Source: Oscheius onirici
Taxonomy: Eukaryota; Nematoda; Chromadorea; Rhabditida; Rhabditidae
Assembly: GCA_932521025.1 (NCBI GenBank)
Contig: OW051473.1
Coordinates: 6,634,001 to 6,698,000, forward strand
Length of the DNA stretch: 64,000 bases
Reading direction: 5' to 3'
Below the pieces are notes generated by a model. It was not told where the DNA came from, did not search any database, and saw only the letters and a program-made list of their open reading frames with translations. Of this stretch, positions 11,224-23,784 are shown one piece after another. Position 1 is the stretch's first letter. Every line of letters begins with the position of its first letter. The translations under genes were made by a program, and so were the position numbers.

Positions 11224-13161
11224 ATGAGCATGTACGGGAAGGATGTAGGCATGGTAAGACAACAGGAGCAAGAGAATTATTATCCGGATCCGCCTACTTA
11301 CAATAATACCACAAAAACAACAAAAGTGGAAGAATACCAGGATGATGTAGGTGTCATTTTCTTTATTAGACAGACTTTGTATAGGCTATTATGGAGATAG
11401 AGCCGATCGAATGCACCCCGGGAATGTTTCTACATCCGATTGGATTGTTGCGACTTTTCCAGTTGGTAAGAAAAAAGCTCAAATGAGAGGCAAAGTGTCA
11501 CATTCAGGCATACTTTTTCATGTTGCAGTGGCTGGTTCAAATTACATGTGGAAACGATGCCTGCACCATGATTATGAACGTTTTCGGATACACCGCTTTA
11601 GGACAGGTTCGAATAATGGGGATGTTGAAAATGAGTTTTTAAGGTGTTTGTTCTCATAATATTCCTGGGCCTCTCAATAATGTGTGGTCTGATTCTTCTC
11701 GGAACATCTCTGAACTTCCACAGAGCTTATCCAGGGCTGATCAGAGCAATTGTAAGTAATGAAATCAGCTCGTTTAATCCTTCAATTGTAGGAAAAATTA
11801 TACGCCATACTCGGTATCCTTTTCATGTTCATTGCTGGTATACTAGGAACCTGGATGGCTGTGCTTACACGCGATCCTGAGGTTGGTTTTCTTTATTGTT
11901 GCCTATTGATTGTTATTGGTTGCCTTGTTGAAAATGTGATAAGAATGTGTACACCGTTCTGAATTGAATAAGGAGAGTTTGTAATCATTGGAAATTCTGT
12001 ATCCAGGAATGTTGTTCAAAAGCTATTCGGTTAACTGCCTCAATTTGGCTTTCTGCATACTTTTCTGCATGCTGCAAAGTAAATAGTTTGCTTGTTAATT
12101 GTTGATCTTACAAGCAAGAAATTCCTGCTAAAATTATGTAGACCAACAATATTCTACATGAAATCAGCGACAAAATGTGAGGGTAAAAAAACAAACACTC
12201 GTTGCATTACAACTATTTTTACTTTTGTACCGACGTTCCCACCAACAATCTATTTTAAATTGCTCCCAAGTCTGTGTGTGTGTTTGTCTGAAGCTCTAAT
12301 TGAGGATAAGGAGGGGAGCTTTGTGCGCAAATTAGTTTTTAACAAGTCGCAACAAGAAAAGCAAGTGCGCGAAGGGTTCTAATGACAGTACAGTAGGACT
12401 GAAACTCACTAAATATAGGGCCGGGCAACCCGCTCAGGTCCTACATTTTGAAATTAGGCTTGGGAGGGAGCGGGTTCAAATACAATTTCAGTAGTTTCTT
12501 TGGAGGGTCAGGGAGAGTGACTGCAGGAGAGTAACAAAGGAGGAAAGAAAGGGAAACCACGACTAGGGCTCCGTGACAGAGCGAAGTCGTGAATTTCTAC
12601 TTTAGCCCTGGAAGGGCGTTGCCAACCTTGTTCCCACAAATCTTAGTAAAAAAAATCCAGGTGTAAAACACAGAATTCAGAAAAGAAGAGTATAAGCTTT
12701 TAGGTAAATTACCAAGGAAGAGGAGTTGGTCACATCAGAGGACAATGGATCGCTGCTGCCGTGAGTTTTTTAGAGTATCTAAAACAAACCTTTCATAGGT
12801 TCTGGAATTCCTAATGGTTGGCCTGTACATTTTTGACTTCTGGGTCCAAGGAAAAGAAGTAAGTTTTGTTCGGTCTATTTTATAGTTCAATTTACAGAAC
12901 TACCCCTTCGGAATCAAAAACTACCAGAGTGACGCTTACCCGACTCGTCCACAACTAGAAGCTGGCATTAGCTACGGACCTGGATACGAGACAAAGACCA
13001 CCAAAACGACAACAACAACCAGACAGCAGATGTACGATCCTCCTAAGGGGTTCGTCGAACCTCTGGACTTCCCGCCATACACTCCTCCAAGAAACTTCAA
13101 TCCTCCACCACCAGCTTTGTCTCCTCCTCAGGATTACTATGGCGGCCAAAGTGCTGTCTAA
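11224..13161 (+). CDS. Four-TM membrane protein, MARVEL-like topology
   Basis: An integral membrane protein with four predicted helices, arranged like MARVEL/tetraspan proteins; no specific family is recognised. The start follows a CTCCTAG acceptor by three bases. Exons: 11224-11346, 11385-11465, 11529-11606, 11644-11751, 11792-11881, optional 12007-12078, 12704-12760, 12799-12858 and 12898-13161. The model gives 310 residues, or 286 without the optional exon. The N terminus is polar. Helices follow around FLHPIGLLRLFQLWLVQI, VFVLIIFLGLSIMCGLILLG, LYAILGILFMFIAGILGTW and IAAAVLEFLMVGLYIFDFW. The C-terminal tail is Pro/Thr/Tyr-rich (TKTTTTTRQQMYDPP, FPPYTPPRNFNPPPP), suggesting a disordered cytoplasmic tail with possible SH3 or WW ligands. 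The 0.6-0.8 kb intron before 12704 carries a dispersed repeat. It converges on apl-1. Confidence 0.78.
12249..12645 (+). repeat. Dispersed repeat, copy A (intronic)
   Basis: An element of about 400 bases inside an intron of the four-TM gene. It opens with a GT-rich microsatellite-like run, then GAAGCTCTAATTGAGGATAA, and GCGCAAATTAGTTTTTA near base 12335. Later come CTTTGGAGGG and TTTAGCCCTGGAAGGGCG. The same landmarks recur in the same order at 24204-24505. The first 100 bases recur inverted at 58771-58873. No coding capacity is seen, so it is probably a non-autonomous transposon or a repeat of unknown class. Confidence 0.8.
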
Positions 13162-13610
13162 TTCTGTATTTTGTTCTATTTTGTTAATTTCTGATGAGAT
13201 TTTTTCTGGCATTATGTACTACTGCCACAATAAATATTGTTTTAGAGAGGTTCATTACTACAGCTTGCGAGAAAAGAACAAGAAAATACAAGACGCCTGC
13301 AGGAGAGGAGAGATACAAGGAAACTATTAGGAGTGAAGTGTATCAGAGCAAACTTATCTTTGGGAGACAGAGAGAATAATGGGAGGGTAATTCACGAACC
13401 GTCAGAACTGGGTATTGGGAAGAAGTAGGAGAGAGTATTAAAGACAACGTTCCAAATCACAAGAAAGAGTGACTATTATTATCGTTTGGATGGAATAGTG
13501 TTGGGAAAAAGATGTGATAAAACTGTACACTTCTATGACATTTGCCAGGGATCTTCACAACTGTGACAATTAGGAGTTAAAGGGTATATTGATGTTAAAG
13601 ACGGAACTTT
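13162..13610. other. Convergent 3' intergenic region
   Basis: About 450 bases separate two genes that meet tail to tail: the four-TM gene on the plus strand and apl-1 on the minus strand. Apart from the poly(A) signal of the former at 13229, I see no gene or repeat here. Confidence 0.5.
13229..13234 (+). terminator. Poly(A) signal AATAAA
   Basis: The hexamer lies 68 bases after the stop of the four-TM gene and fits its 3' end. Confidence 0.55.
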
Positions 13611-16600
13611 TTACGCTTTGCTGTCAAAGAAAGAATAGGTGGGGTTCTCATAGCCGTTGACTTGCATTCCAGCGACATGTCGTTCTTCCGGAGTGTATAC
13701 GTCGACTTCAATGAATCCGTGATGGTTTCGTCGTCGGCGGTACAGCGAGATGATCATGATCATGGCAGAGACGACAAAGACGGCTCCGAAGAGCATAAGG
13801 GCCTGAGAAGTTGCTCCACGAGCGATGTTGTTTCCCTGCAAATCAACATAGTTTTTTTATCTCCTAATTTTTCGCCTCGTGACGGGATAATCGGCCAAAA
13901 ATATAACGTTGTTATTCGAATGTGTTTTCAGCAAAACTGCTCAAGCACAGCAAGTGAACTCGGTCAAGGACTTTGCTTCTCCTAACTATAAATGGCAACT
14001 TACGTGATGCTGGTAAAGTCTCTCATTCTTGTAGAAAGCGGGCTTCTCCTCAATGATGGGCTCAATGTCGACCTTGAGCTCCTTGATCTGCTCCTCCTAG
14101 AATCAAATAATACATATATCAACTAGCACAAAGCTTACGTCATCCTCGTCGTCTTCATCGCTCTCACTGCTGGTCGATTCTTCGTCGTCAGTCTGGGTAG
14201 ACTTGTTTGCAGTTTCAACCTTCTCAACGGACTCAATCTTCTCAGCCTTTTCGATCTTGGCTGCAGGAATCTCTTTGGATTCTTCCTCCTCCTTCTGGAC
14301 CTCAGCCTTCTTCACCTTGATGTCAATGACCTTAATAGATGGCTTCTTGGTGACTTTTCGGATCTCCTCATCCTCTTCGTCCTCGTAGTACTCGTCGTTG
14401 TCCTCCTCGGAGTCAGCATTCTCAGTCTTGGCCTTCTTGGGAGCTTGAGTAGTTACTGGGACATCGGTAGTTGGGGCAGGGGCACGGACATCAAGTTTAG
14501 TGTTAGGGTGAAGCTTCTCGTACGACTCTTTGTACAGATCGACAAGTCTCTTGTTTTTGGCCTCGCTATCGAGACTGTTCAAGCTATCAATAGCGGCATC
14601 GGACAGTTCAGGAGTGTTCTCACGACGGACGTCAACCCAGTACGCTACTGAAAAACATGGCACGATTAATTAAGGTCGCAGTTTATCACTTACCAGCAAT
14701 CGGGCGAACTTGGCTGTCAAGATCAGGGAAGTCTCTCATCATGGCAAGAGTGCCGTTAATGCGGAGATCGATATATCTGAGCTTGTGGAGAACGGTGTCT
14801 CTGTATGCGCGAGCCTCATCGGAATCAGCGCGGAGCAGGTGACGGTACTTGTTCAAAGTGTGCATACGATCCTTCTCTTCGGCACGGATGTACATCTGAA
14901 TTTACTGTTTGTTAGAACAAACAAAACGTTTACCTTGAGAGTCTTGAGGACGTTGGCCTTGTTGGGATTCTTGACATGTTCAGTAAGAGCCTGCCGGTAC
15001 TGATGGGTGGCAGTGCGCTTCTTCTCGTTGTAGCTGCTCTGGACACGTTCCTCATGAACATCCTCGAGATCCTTCTTCATCTTCTTGTGCTCCTCTTCAA
15101 GAGAGGCGACAGTCTAAAAGAAGCGAATTCAAAAAATTGACAAATGGTTTCAAACCTTTTGGAAGCGGTTGGTCATAGAAGCCTTGAAGCGATCGGCTCC
15201 CTTGGGATCCTTGTTCTTCATCTGGTTGTAGCGGGCTTCCAACTCGCTCCACTCCTTCATGACTTCGTCAATCTTGCTGCGATGCTTCTTCTCGAGACGG
15301 TCAACAGCATCCTTGTAATTCTCGTGCTCGTGCTGGTAGTCGACCTTCTTGAAGTAGGGATCCTGAGTCAGATCGATTTTTTTCTCATCGGACTCGTCGT
15401 CCTCATCGCTCTCGGTGTAATCGTCCTCGTAGTCGTCGTCGTCATCTTCCTCGGTCAACTTCTTGGCAGCCTTATCCATCTTTGAGACGGCCTTTTCGAC
15501 GGTTTCTGGCTTCACAGCTGAAAAACACGTTTCATGTAAACAGGCCAAGTTTCCATTGCCCTTAAATCTGAGGCGCTGAAAGTCACAATGAGATCTGCAG
15601 GATCGGCGTATTTGTATGCAAATTAGATTAGACTCGGATGGTGCGCCAATCCATCCGTGTATTCTCATCTTGTTAAGCCTTCATTCGGGCAGCGAATCGG
15701 CGACTACACGAATTAGCTTTCCCATCGTGCAGAAGACTCTATGAGACAGTGACTCAATCTGTTAGTTCCGGCGTAAATCCTGTACAATCCGACCCCTGAG
15801 GCCTTTTCAGAAAAGATTAACTCATCTAAAAAGCAGATTTTATCCCAGGCCAAAGGGCGGATAGGATAATACGCATTAAAGACATTCAAGCTTACAGTAA
15901 ACACACCCACGGGACAGGATTAAGGTCATGAGAGTTTTGATTCGATATCATCAAAACACTCACTATTGGCAGGACAGCAGACGAATTCGACTCCGGTGAA
16001 GAGATCAAGTCCACAGGGTTCCAAGACTGCGAAAGAGCGAACAGCCATGGGCTTGGAGTTGAATTCCTTGCGAGAACAGATTCTCTTGGATTCGTCTCTC
16101 CAGTGCTGATAGTCATTGCAAGAGTTCTTAGAGTTGACATGCGAGAAACGGCAGTCATGAGGAACCTGTAGGGCTTCAGAACGGAATTCTCCATCTTAAT
16201 TTTTGTTTTTATAAAGTTTTTATAAAGTGAACATACCAATGCACTGGAAGGGCCTGACAGTCTTTCTGTATGTGCAGGGAGTTCCCTCTTCTTTGCACCA
16301 CCTGGAGATATCGACCTCGTGGGCATACTCCACAATATTGGTAACATTCAGTTTCGGGTAGACCTGAAATTTACAACCTTGTTGACCCGAAAAGCTATAT
16401 AGTCGTGAGCAATAATTCCGTATGCTGCAGAACTAATGAGCCTTGTTCCATCTCACACGAGAGTATATTGCACTCTTAGGCAAAGACACGAACATATTTC
16501 CCCTCTGTGACAGATTCCCTTGGCCTGTTAATTGGAGCGGCAAAGTTCATTAGATTCAGCCGTTTTGCAGTGTGACCACTCACCTTCTTACAGTACTTAA

Positions 16601-17257
16601 GAATGTCCATCTTGCCGGATTGGCAAGTGGCATACCGACTCTCATCCGTGACCCAGAAGCCGGATTTATCGATGTACTGATTACGGTAGCCGCATTCGAA
16701 GGCTACCAAAGGAACAAATTTTTCGTGTTTTCTTGAAGATGAACTGTCGACATTGGCGGCGACACTCTGAAAATTAAAAAATGTCCAACGAAGTTTTTGG
16801 ATGCGTTTGGATAAAACCCTATTTGCGTAGGTACGCTCGAGGACCTCGATGTTATTATCCACGGAGCGGAAGAACAATTTGGACATGACAGCTTCTCTTT
16901 ACCATGTATCATGTGCGAAAATGCTCGTAGCGGTAATTGTCTCAATTTCTCTGGCTCAAAAGAACACAAGACCTTCAAATTGTCTATTGACACTGGCAAT
17001 CTACAAGTCTTTGTGGCCATGTTTCACGACTTCTCAGATTACTAGAAAAACATGCCGCTGCAGATCTCTTTCAGAACGATTTCACTACCCCCAAGTGTGT
17101 GCGTGAGATTGGAATTCCTAAGGTCTCCTCAGATGACTATCATAAAAGCTTATTCGATAAAGCTTATGGGAAAGAGAGACAAAAAAGTACTCACCTCAAT
17201 GTAAGATGCCGTACATAGGGGTATTAACAACCCCACAAGTAGGCCACCCACAGTCAT
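13611..17257 (-). CDS. apl-1: APL-1, amyloid precursor-like protein
   Basis: Single-pass type I membrane protein of the APP family, in C. elegans essential for moulting and neuronal function. Ten exons (17257-17195, 16766-16584, 16363-16237, 16194-15964, 15517-15156, 15113-14934, 14895-14694, 14647-14139, 14096-14004, 13835-13611) sum to 2175 bases, or 724 residues. The ATG sits one base after a TTTTCAG acceptor, a likely trans-splice site. The order is signal peptide (MTVGGLLVGLLIPLCTAS), E1 with growth-factor-like and copper-binding subdomains (CRFSHVNSKNSCNDYQHW; GVEFVCCP), a long acidic stretch, E2 (MYIRAEEKDRMHTLNKYRHL), and a second acidic Glu/Lys-rich linker. Then come the membrane helix and a cytoplasmic tail ending VNGYENPTYSFFDSKA with the YENPTY sorting motif. 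No Abeta-like sequence is visible next to the membrane helix, as is known for nematode APL-1. The family assignment is certain. Confidence 0.98.
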
Positions 17258-20200
17258 TCTGAAAATGAAAATGTTTAAACAATAGTAAAGAGAAGAGATG
17301 TAGCGAAGAATATGAAAAAGTGAGGAATGAGAAAGTGCGAAGCGTGAATAATGTAAGGCAACAGCGGGAACGCCCAGGCAAAGGAGATCTACGGAAACGT
17401 CCCAGCTCCAAGATTGGCACCTGGGCGGAGCTAGGATTCGGATTACAGAAAACTGTTGCTATGACTACTGCAGTACTCGTTAGTGACATTAAAGCACAAA
17501 ATTAGGTGAAGTCTTGTTTTTAACGGTAGTCATGAACCAAATGACAAACACAAGAGCGTCTCTAAAGTTTGTTCGTAAAGAAATTTGAACAATGGGAATC
17601 TATTCGTTTACCGTACGTGGAAAACTTTTGAAAACGTCAAGCGATTATCTAGAAAAAGACACGATATCATTGAGACGAACAACTGGTGCGAGAGGAGTCA
17701 CGAGATTTGTAGCCACAATTAGCGCCAAAAAGTAATCTTTCAAGCATGATTAGAAGTTTAAAGTGTACTTTTTTAGGGAGTGAAAGGTCTGGAAATGGTC
17801 GGCAATTTAAGTGAGAGAGACGCAGGAAAGTGCTTTTAGGATTAAAAGGCGGAATCAACGGAGCCGCCGATGAAGTACAACTCCAAAAAATTGACAACAT
17901 TGATGGATGACAGATTGGGAAAGCGTGGCTCAGAGCAAATATTCTGGTTTCAATCTGTGTCAGACTGCGATCAATACAAAAATAGTGGCGGGTAATATGA
18001 TGATGCTGCGATCAATCAATCACATTATCAATCGACAAAAGCAGACCGGTTCGTGGTAGTTCGCCCCTCATTTCTAGTCGGCGCTTCGAACCTCACTGAG
18101 GTTTGACCTTCAAAACTTTTCCCTCCGCTGATGCAAGCTATCAACAAAATGGACCCGCCTGGATTACGTGTTTACACCTCCACCACTTTTTGGCACATTT
18201 CCGGATCAGTGCCTTTTGGGCAGTAAACTTGAGCCCATATAGTCTCGTAAAGTGCGGTCCGTTTGCATCGATCCGTTCTCTTGAATCAGCCAGCTGGGTG
18301 GGTGATTCACACGCGGGGAGAACTGATGATAAACCGTCCGTAGAGAGGCGGTCAATGCTTATCTTACAGGACTGTTTGCTTGCAGTCCACCGGCTGTTCT
18401 GATAATAGTCAAGTGGTCAGGAGGATTTGAGATCATGCTTTAAGTTCACTGTGTGGGAGCACCATAAACCTTGGAAAAGGTTAATCGCAGACGAACAAGA
18501 ACAGTCTGTCCTTTAAGCCAAGGACATAATGAACGAATTGGCATCCTAAAAAGAAGGGGGTAAACTTTAAAAAGAAGCGGGAAATGCCGACAAAGAGAGG
18601 GAAAATGGTGTTTCAAGGCAAAGGTCATGTGCCTCGCCCCGTCAACAAGGTAAACTGAACGGTCTTACAAAGGCAGTTTTTCATGGACTTGTCTCGCTTT
18701 CTCTCGACTAAGGCAAACAGAATAGTCACCAAAATTGGCTAAATCTCAGAGAGAAGAGTTCCATTGCGCGAGAAACGATATGCAGACAGATTGAGGTAGT
18801 CGGAGGGCTGTGACAGTAAGCGATCGATTGCTAACCGGCCCTCGTCCCTTGCCTGCATGTTTGTACGTCAGCCTCCTCCGCCTGCAGGTTCGCGTTCTTC
18901 TCCTGCCGACATTATGCACGTTTCTTTGTTATGATGATGTTAAATATAGGAGACAGTTGGAGATTGTAACGCTTATAGAACAGACGGTCAATGCGGGTGT
19001 ACTCACAATGTCTCAAAAACGCGTTTTCGGCCTCTCACTCGATGTTTACCGGCCAAGGAGAAGGAACCAATTAAGAAACAATGATTGGCTCATTTAGTTC
19101 TGGCAAGATGGCTGCGTGAAAACGAACTGTTGTTCAACCCCTGGTGTTAAACTTTCTCGATACGAGGATCTAATCGGAGGAAGGAATCAAAAAAAAAACT
19201 ACTGAGGAGACGGAAGGCCATCCGAGATAGAGAGAGCGTCTGAACCCCAATGACTGGTTCAATGCCGAGGTCAATGCGGTGGAAGCAGGAGTGAGAGTGA
19301 ACTTTTGTCATGAAAGTGCGCGGCAAGCTCAGATTATTCAATTTCCTAATTGCCAAGGCCCTAGGCGAAAAAAGCCTCTGCTGATCGCATTATTCGGAGG
19401 GTTTGGTAGCTATCCCGAATAGGGATATGCCCGACTGCGAGAAAGGTCGCTTTTGCCACACACTAAACTGTTTATGCTATGGGCATATGATCCAAGCGAC
19501 AGACACCAAACTGAGCTGACCAGGTGCTGCCACAAAACCTTCTCATGCTGCAGCTGTGCCTATTAAGAATGAGGTCTAATGAGGCATCGCCATGACGTTC
19601 GCACCTGGTTGAAGATGAATGCGGAAGAAGCAGAAGCCGCAAAAAAGAATCCTTTGACGTAGAAGGAGATGAAACTCGGCTGAGCTTATTGATCAAAAAG
19701 AACCAGGTGTTCGCGCAAAGATAACACGGGGTAGAGCATGCTTGCAACTTCGCTCCAAAACGTCGACGACAACAAGAGGAAAAGCGGGGAATGGAAACAG
19801 TTCTCTAGGTTGTCGTGGTGCAAAATCAGAAAGTGAAGGACCTTGTCGTAGGCACAAAAACATCAAATGGGGACAACCATTTTTCACATAGGCTTGCGAA
19901 AGACTAGCCATTCTGAGTCAGACGACAGAGGGCTTCCGGCGACCTTCCCTCAAAAGTAGTCGAAAGGCTCCTAGGAACGGAAGTGGACTAGCCGAATTCC
20001 ACCGGGAGTCCACTAGAGGATTCCCACTTAACATGCATTCTAAAGATAGACTTCCGACACTTCTTGGAGTGAAGTTATGATTAAGGAGAAAAATGTGTCG
20101 CTAAGTTTCCAACTAACCAACAGTAGCAAACTGGCGGCAAACATTGACGATGACTGTCCGTCACTCTCGCGTCACCTAATGTGTCAACTTGCCTACGGAA

Positions 20201-23200
20201 TGCTTATGAATACAAACCTTTACCAAGTGCTCAAGTGGATGTAAAGCACCGCTAATTCACGGCACTACCCACGGTGATTAGTGCTAGCCTGCATAATTCA
20301 ACTCCTTCGTGGTTATCCTCCTCGAAGGAAAGCACAAGGAGGTGTCGACTAAAGATTTCTAATCTTCTGCAGAAGAGACTTGTCCTTTAGATATTCAATG
20401 AAGCCATACCAATTAGAGACTCTCCAAACTGGGAAAAGTACATAAAATCAATGTGGCGCCGACCCCAATTGGACAAGCTGATGTAGGTGACGACTGTGTG
20501 TTGGTTAGGTGGAAGAGATCCTGCGCTCGTAGGAAAAAGTTTTCGCGTAGGACTGCGACGCAATTTGCCGCTCAAATTGGCAAACACCAGCGGATCCCAC
20601 TTATATCATTCCAGCTTTTTGTTCTATCCGCCACGAGATATCCTCACAAAGAAACCATTGCAAATTAGCCCTAGTTTTGGTTGTGGAGACATGGGCAATT
20701 TTGTTGACTATAGATGTAGAGAATGGGGTCCCAGTGAGGTTGTTTTCAGTCACCAGAAGGCTTAAGACTTGAAAAGACAATGCTTGGAGAGCATTGGCGT
20801 TTTGAACAAACCTATGGTGGATGAGGGTCTGAAAGATTCATGGGGCGCAGGTGCAGGCAAAAGCCGAACAAAGAGAATATATCTCTGTCTGGGTATAGCA
20901 GAGCATTAAAAGGGCAACAAGAAAAAAAAAGAAAACAGAAAAGTCAGCAAGGTCTAAGAGTTCGAAATTGATGGACAAATACTCGAGACAATCAAATCGG
21001 CGCTCCCCAATTTCCTCGCATTCACTCGACAAAGAAGACCGAAAACATTGGATAACACGGCTTTCCGAAGTAAACAACAAACAGATAGACTAGCAGAGTA
21101 GATCACACTCTCTACTAACCAAATATACGGGAAATATGTCAGACACCTGAAGGAGGGGAGAATTGGAACAAAGTTCGCCAAGACCAACAATCTAGAACTG
21201 CCAACAACAATATCATCCCAGTTTAAGAAACAGATCAGTGGCAAACTTAAAATTTAAGGCGACAGAGATAGGGTCAAAACTGGGACGCAGCGGGGGATCC
21301 TAGACAAAGCATGTTTTGCGGAAAACTGTGGTGAAAGATGAAAAAGCCACGGAACTGAAAGCCTATCGGTGCCAATTGTGTCAGAGGTCAAGGGTAATAA
21401 CGCGTTGACCCAATGAGAATGAGGGACGGTAAACAATGAGATAGCTGGGGCACGTCTGATTTTATGTGAAATCTAGTGAAAAATAGGTTTATCAACAGCG
21501 CCTGAAACGTTCGCAACGGCCAGTGGTTTACGATACGAGTGGTTTGTTACACAGATGAGTAATTTGTTCAGAAGGTTGTGCCTCGAAAACCTCTTTTTTT
21601 CTTCGAAAACAAATTTTTGAGCAATTATTAGTTATAATGTGTTCCAATTTGATGTTAGCAAGCAATACCTAATTCTCATTTGAATGGTAATGAGGTAATT
21701 TCGAAGAAAAAAGCTTTCGAATATGATCTCTGCCTCTCGAAAGATTGGATTAATTTTTGCATAAAATTGCAAGGAAGCCATTTGAAAAATAGCAGCCTCA
21801 AAATAGGATTTGCTTTTTGTGAGTGATACGGGGGAAATTATAGTAACCAGTGAAGACCGCAGCCGGGGTGGCGCTTGGAGAGGGAACGAGACACAGCGTT
21901 ACGCATGGAGACCCGTCAGAGGGAGCGTAGCCGAGTGTGATCGGAAAAAGCGGAGAGGGCTGAGAACCTTCGGGAGGCGCAGCCATTGGGAGGTTGGGAG
22001 CGGGCAGAGCAGAGCAAGATAGTGCGCATGACCGGAGGCCACAGAGACAATGGGACAACGGGGTTGGGTTGAACTAATGTAAATATTGAGTATAGTACAT
22101 GCTCTCTATGGAAACTTTGATTTTGTCTCATTGTGAAACATAGTGTCATGAAGCAACTTCCAAAGAGGTTTGAAAGTTCCCCGAATGAACCCATTATGAG
22201 GCAAAATCGGTCAGCTGCATAAATCGTAAAACTGTCGCCCAGCGCGACAGATTATGACGGTCAAAACAAATTTCACTGGGACCGGGCGCATTTTTGGTCG
22301 ATTCCATACTGAGTCTTATCGGCAGCTGATTTCAGAGGCCATCACCAATTAAAAACCGGTTGCTGTAGGACGTTCGACTTGCTCCGAAGAGACAGAGGAA
22401 GTAGTTTTTTTTCTTGAATTAGAAAGGGAACAGATGTTCAATTCAGTATGTTTGTTACTTCCAAGAGCTTCAATGTCATAACGTTTACAAATGGCCTGCT
22501 ATTCTTTACAAATACCAAGTTCGAGGAGCACTTCTTGATACATTCCTCTGGGAATTCGTGACTGGCATCCATAGACCGCCGCGTAGACTCTCTATACTGA
22601 ACATGATGAGCATACATTATAATCTTGCGTTCCATCCGAAAGAACTAGAGTACATTTCATAAAACTTAAAAACATTGCTATGAACTCAAAGTTTGGCAGA
22701 AAGTTTAGGAGCAATTGTATTGTGACATTTCTCGGGGAAACTTTCAGGAAAAAACATGTTCTGTTTGTTTGAATTAGAGAAAGAATCATGAGAATCACGA
22801 TCTCTATCACGAAAGCACTTCTTAAAGACCAAAAATCCAGTGTTCACTACGCCCAAAAAAAGCTGGTTATTTTGTCGGCAGTTGGTATCCCGTAGGACCT
22901 GTAAAAAGGCGGCAGATGTGCATCCCAGCTGCATATGAAACAAAGCGACGGAAAAACAGACAACGGAAGGGTCCGGTTCCCTTGTTATGACGAATTTCCG
23001 TGCCCCCTACCGCTTGAATAAATACGAACCAATCATTGGGATGACTGTAAAAGATTAAAGGCACTCTTAAAGGATTTGAATCACGCCAAAAGCTGATCAA
23101 GACGGTGGCAGGAAGCACTCGGATAAGAGACACCACACTGGAAGGAAACTGAGGGACTATTCAGCCGTCACAAACTAAACAAATTTACCCGGAAAGGTTA

Positions 23201-23784
23201 ATGAACATGGGCGGAAACAATTTCAGACTGCGTTGTAGCGAATTAAAGACAGGAAGCCGGATGTGAGAGTGTCTCATCCTCAGAATCACATATGCTGTCA
23301 CTCTCACAGGAAAGAGTCCTGACACCAATTAGCTATGCTCACGAGACATGGAGGGATAACAGAAAAGCAGAATTTTATTCATGGCGACTATATAAAAAGT
23401 TTTTAAATGGATGATCTTGTTAGAGACTCTTCGCTATTTGGGAGAGGGGATTTATGTACAATGGGAGTGTGTTAAGAATGGAGATCGCTACATGAGCACA
23501 GGGATACTAAAATAGTAGCGAAAAGCAGAATCTGCAATTGACACGGCAAAAAATGGTTTAGGAATTTAACTAGAACGTTCCAAACTATCACAAATTAAAT
23601 ATGCAAATGACTGAATAGCATGACTGGATGGGTTCGAATCAATAAATACTTAACCACCAGGGTAGTTTACACAAAAATACAAAAATTTAGAACTACAACT
23701 AAAAAGACTATTAAATTATTTAAGGTAGCTGTGACCATCCGATCTGAAAATGACAAATTGTTAGCCGCAATCAAGGACAGTTGC
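17258..23784. other. Long intergenic region upstream of apl-1
   Basis: A 6.5 kb stretch lies between the start of apl-1 and the stop of taf-3, both on the minus strand. It should contain the apl-1 promoter and possibly a long outron. Open frames are short and unconvincing. A GC-rich island of about 230 bases at 21836-22065 stands out from the AT-richer surroundings but has no open frame of note. The plus strand is purine-rich over much of the region. I see no intact mobile element. Confidence 0.45.

Noticed and set aside
13611-13835. Possible Abeta-like sequence in the apl-1 membrane exon
   Set aside because: The segment before the helix (GNNIARGATSQ) has no resemblance to Abeta, in line with known nematode APL-1.
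18103-21080. Several 70-100 codon frames in the apl-1 upstream region
   Set aside because: Composition is random, frames overlap on both strands and no chain of splice sites links them.
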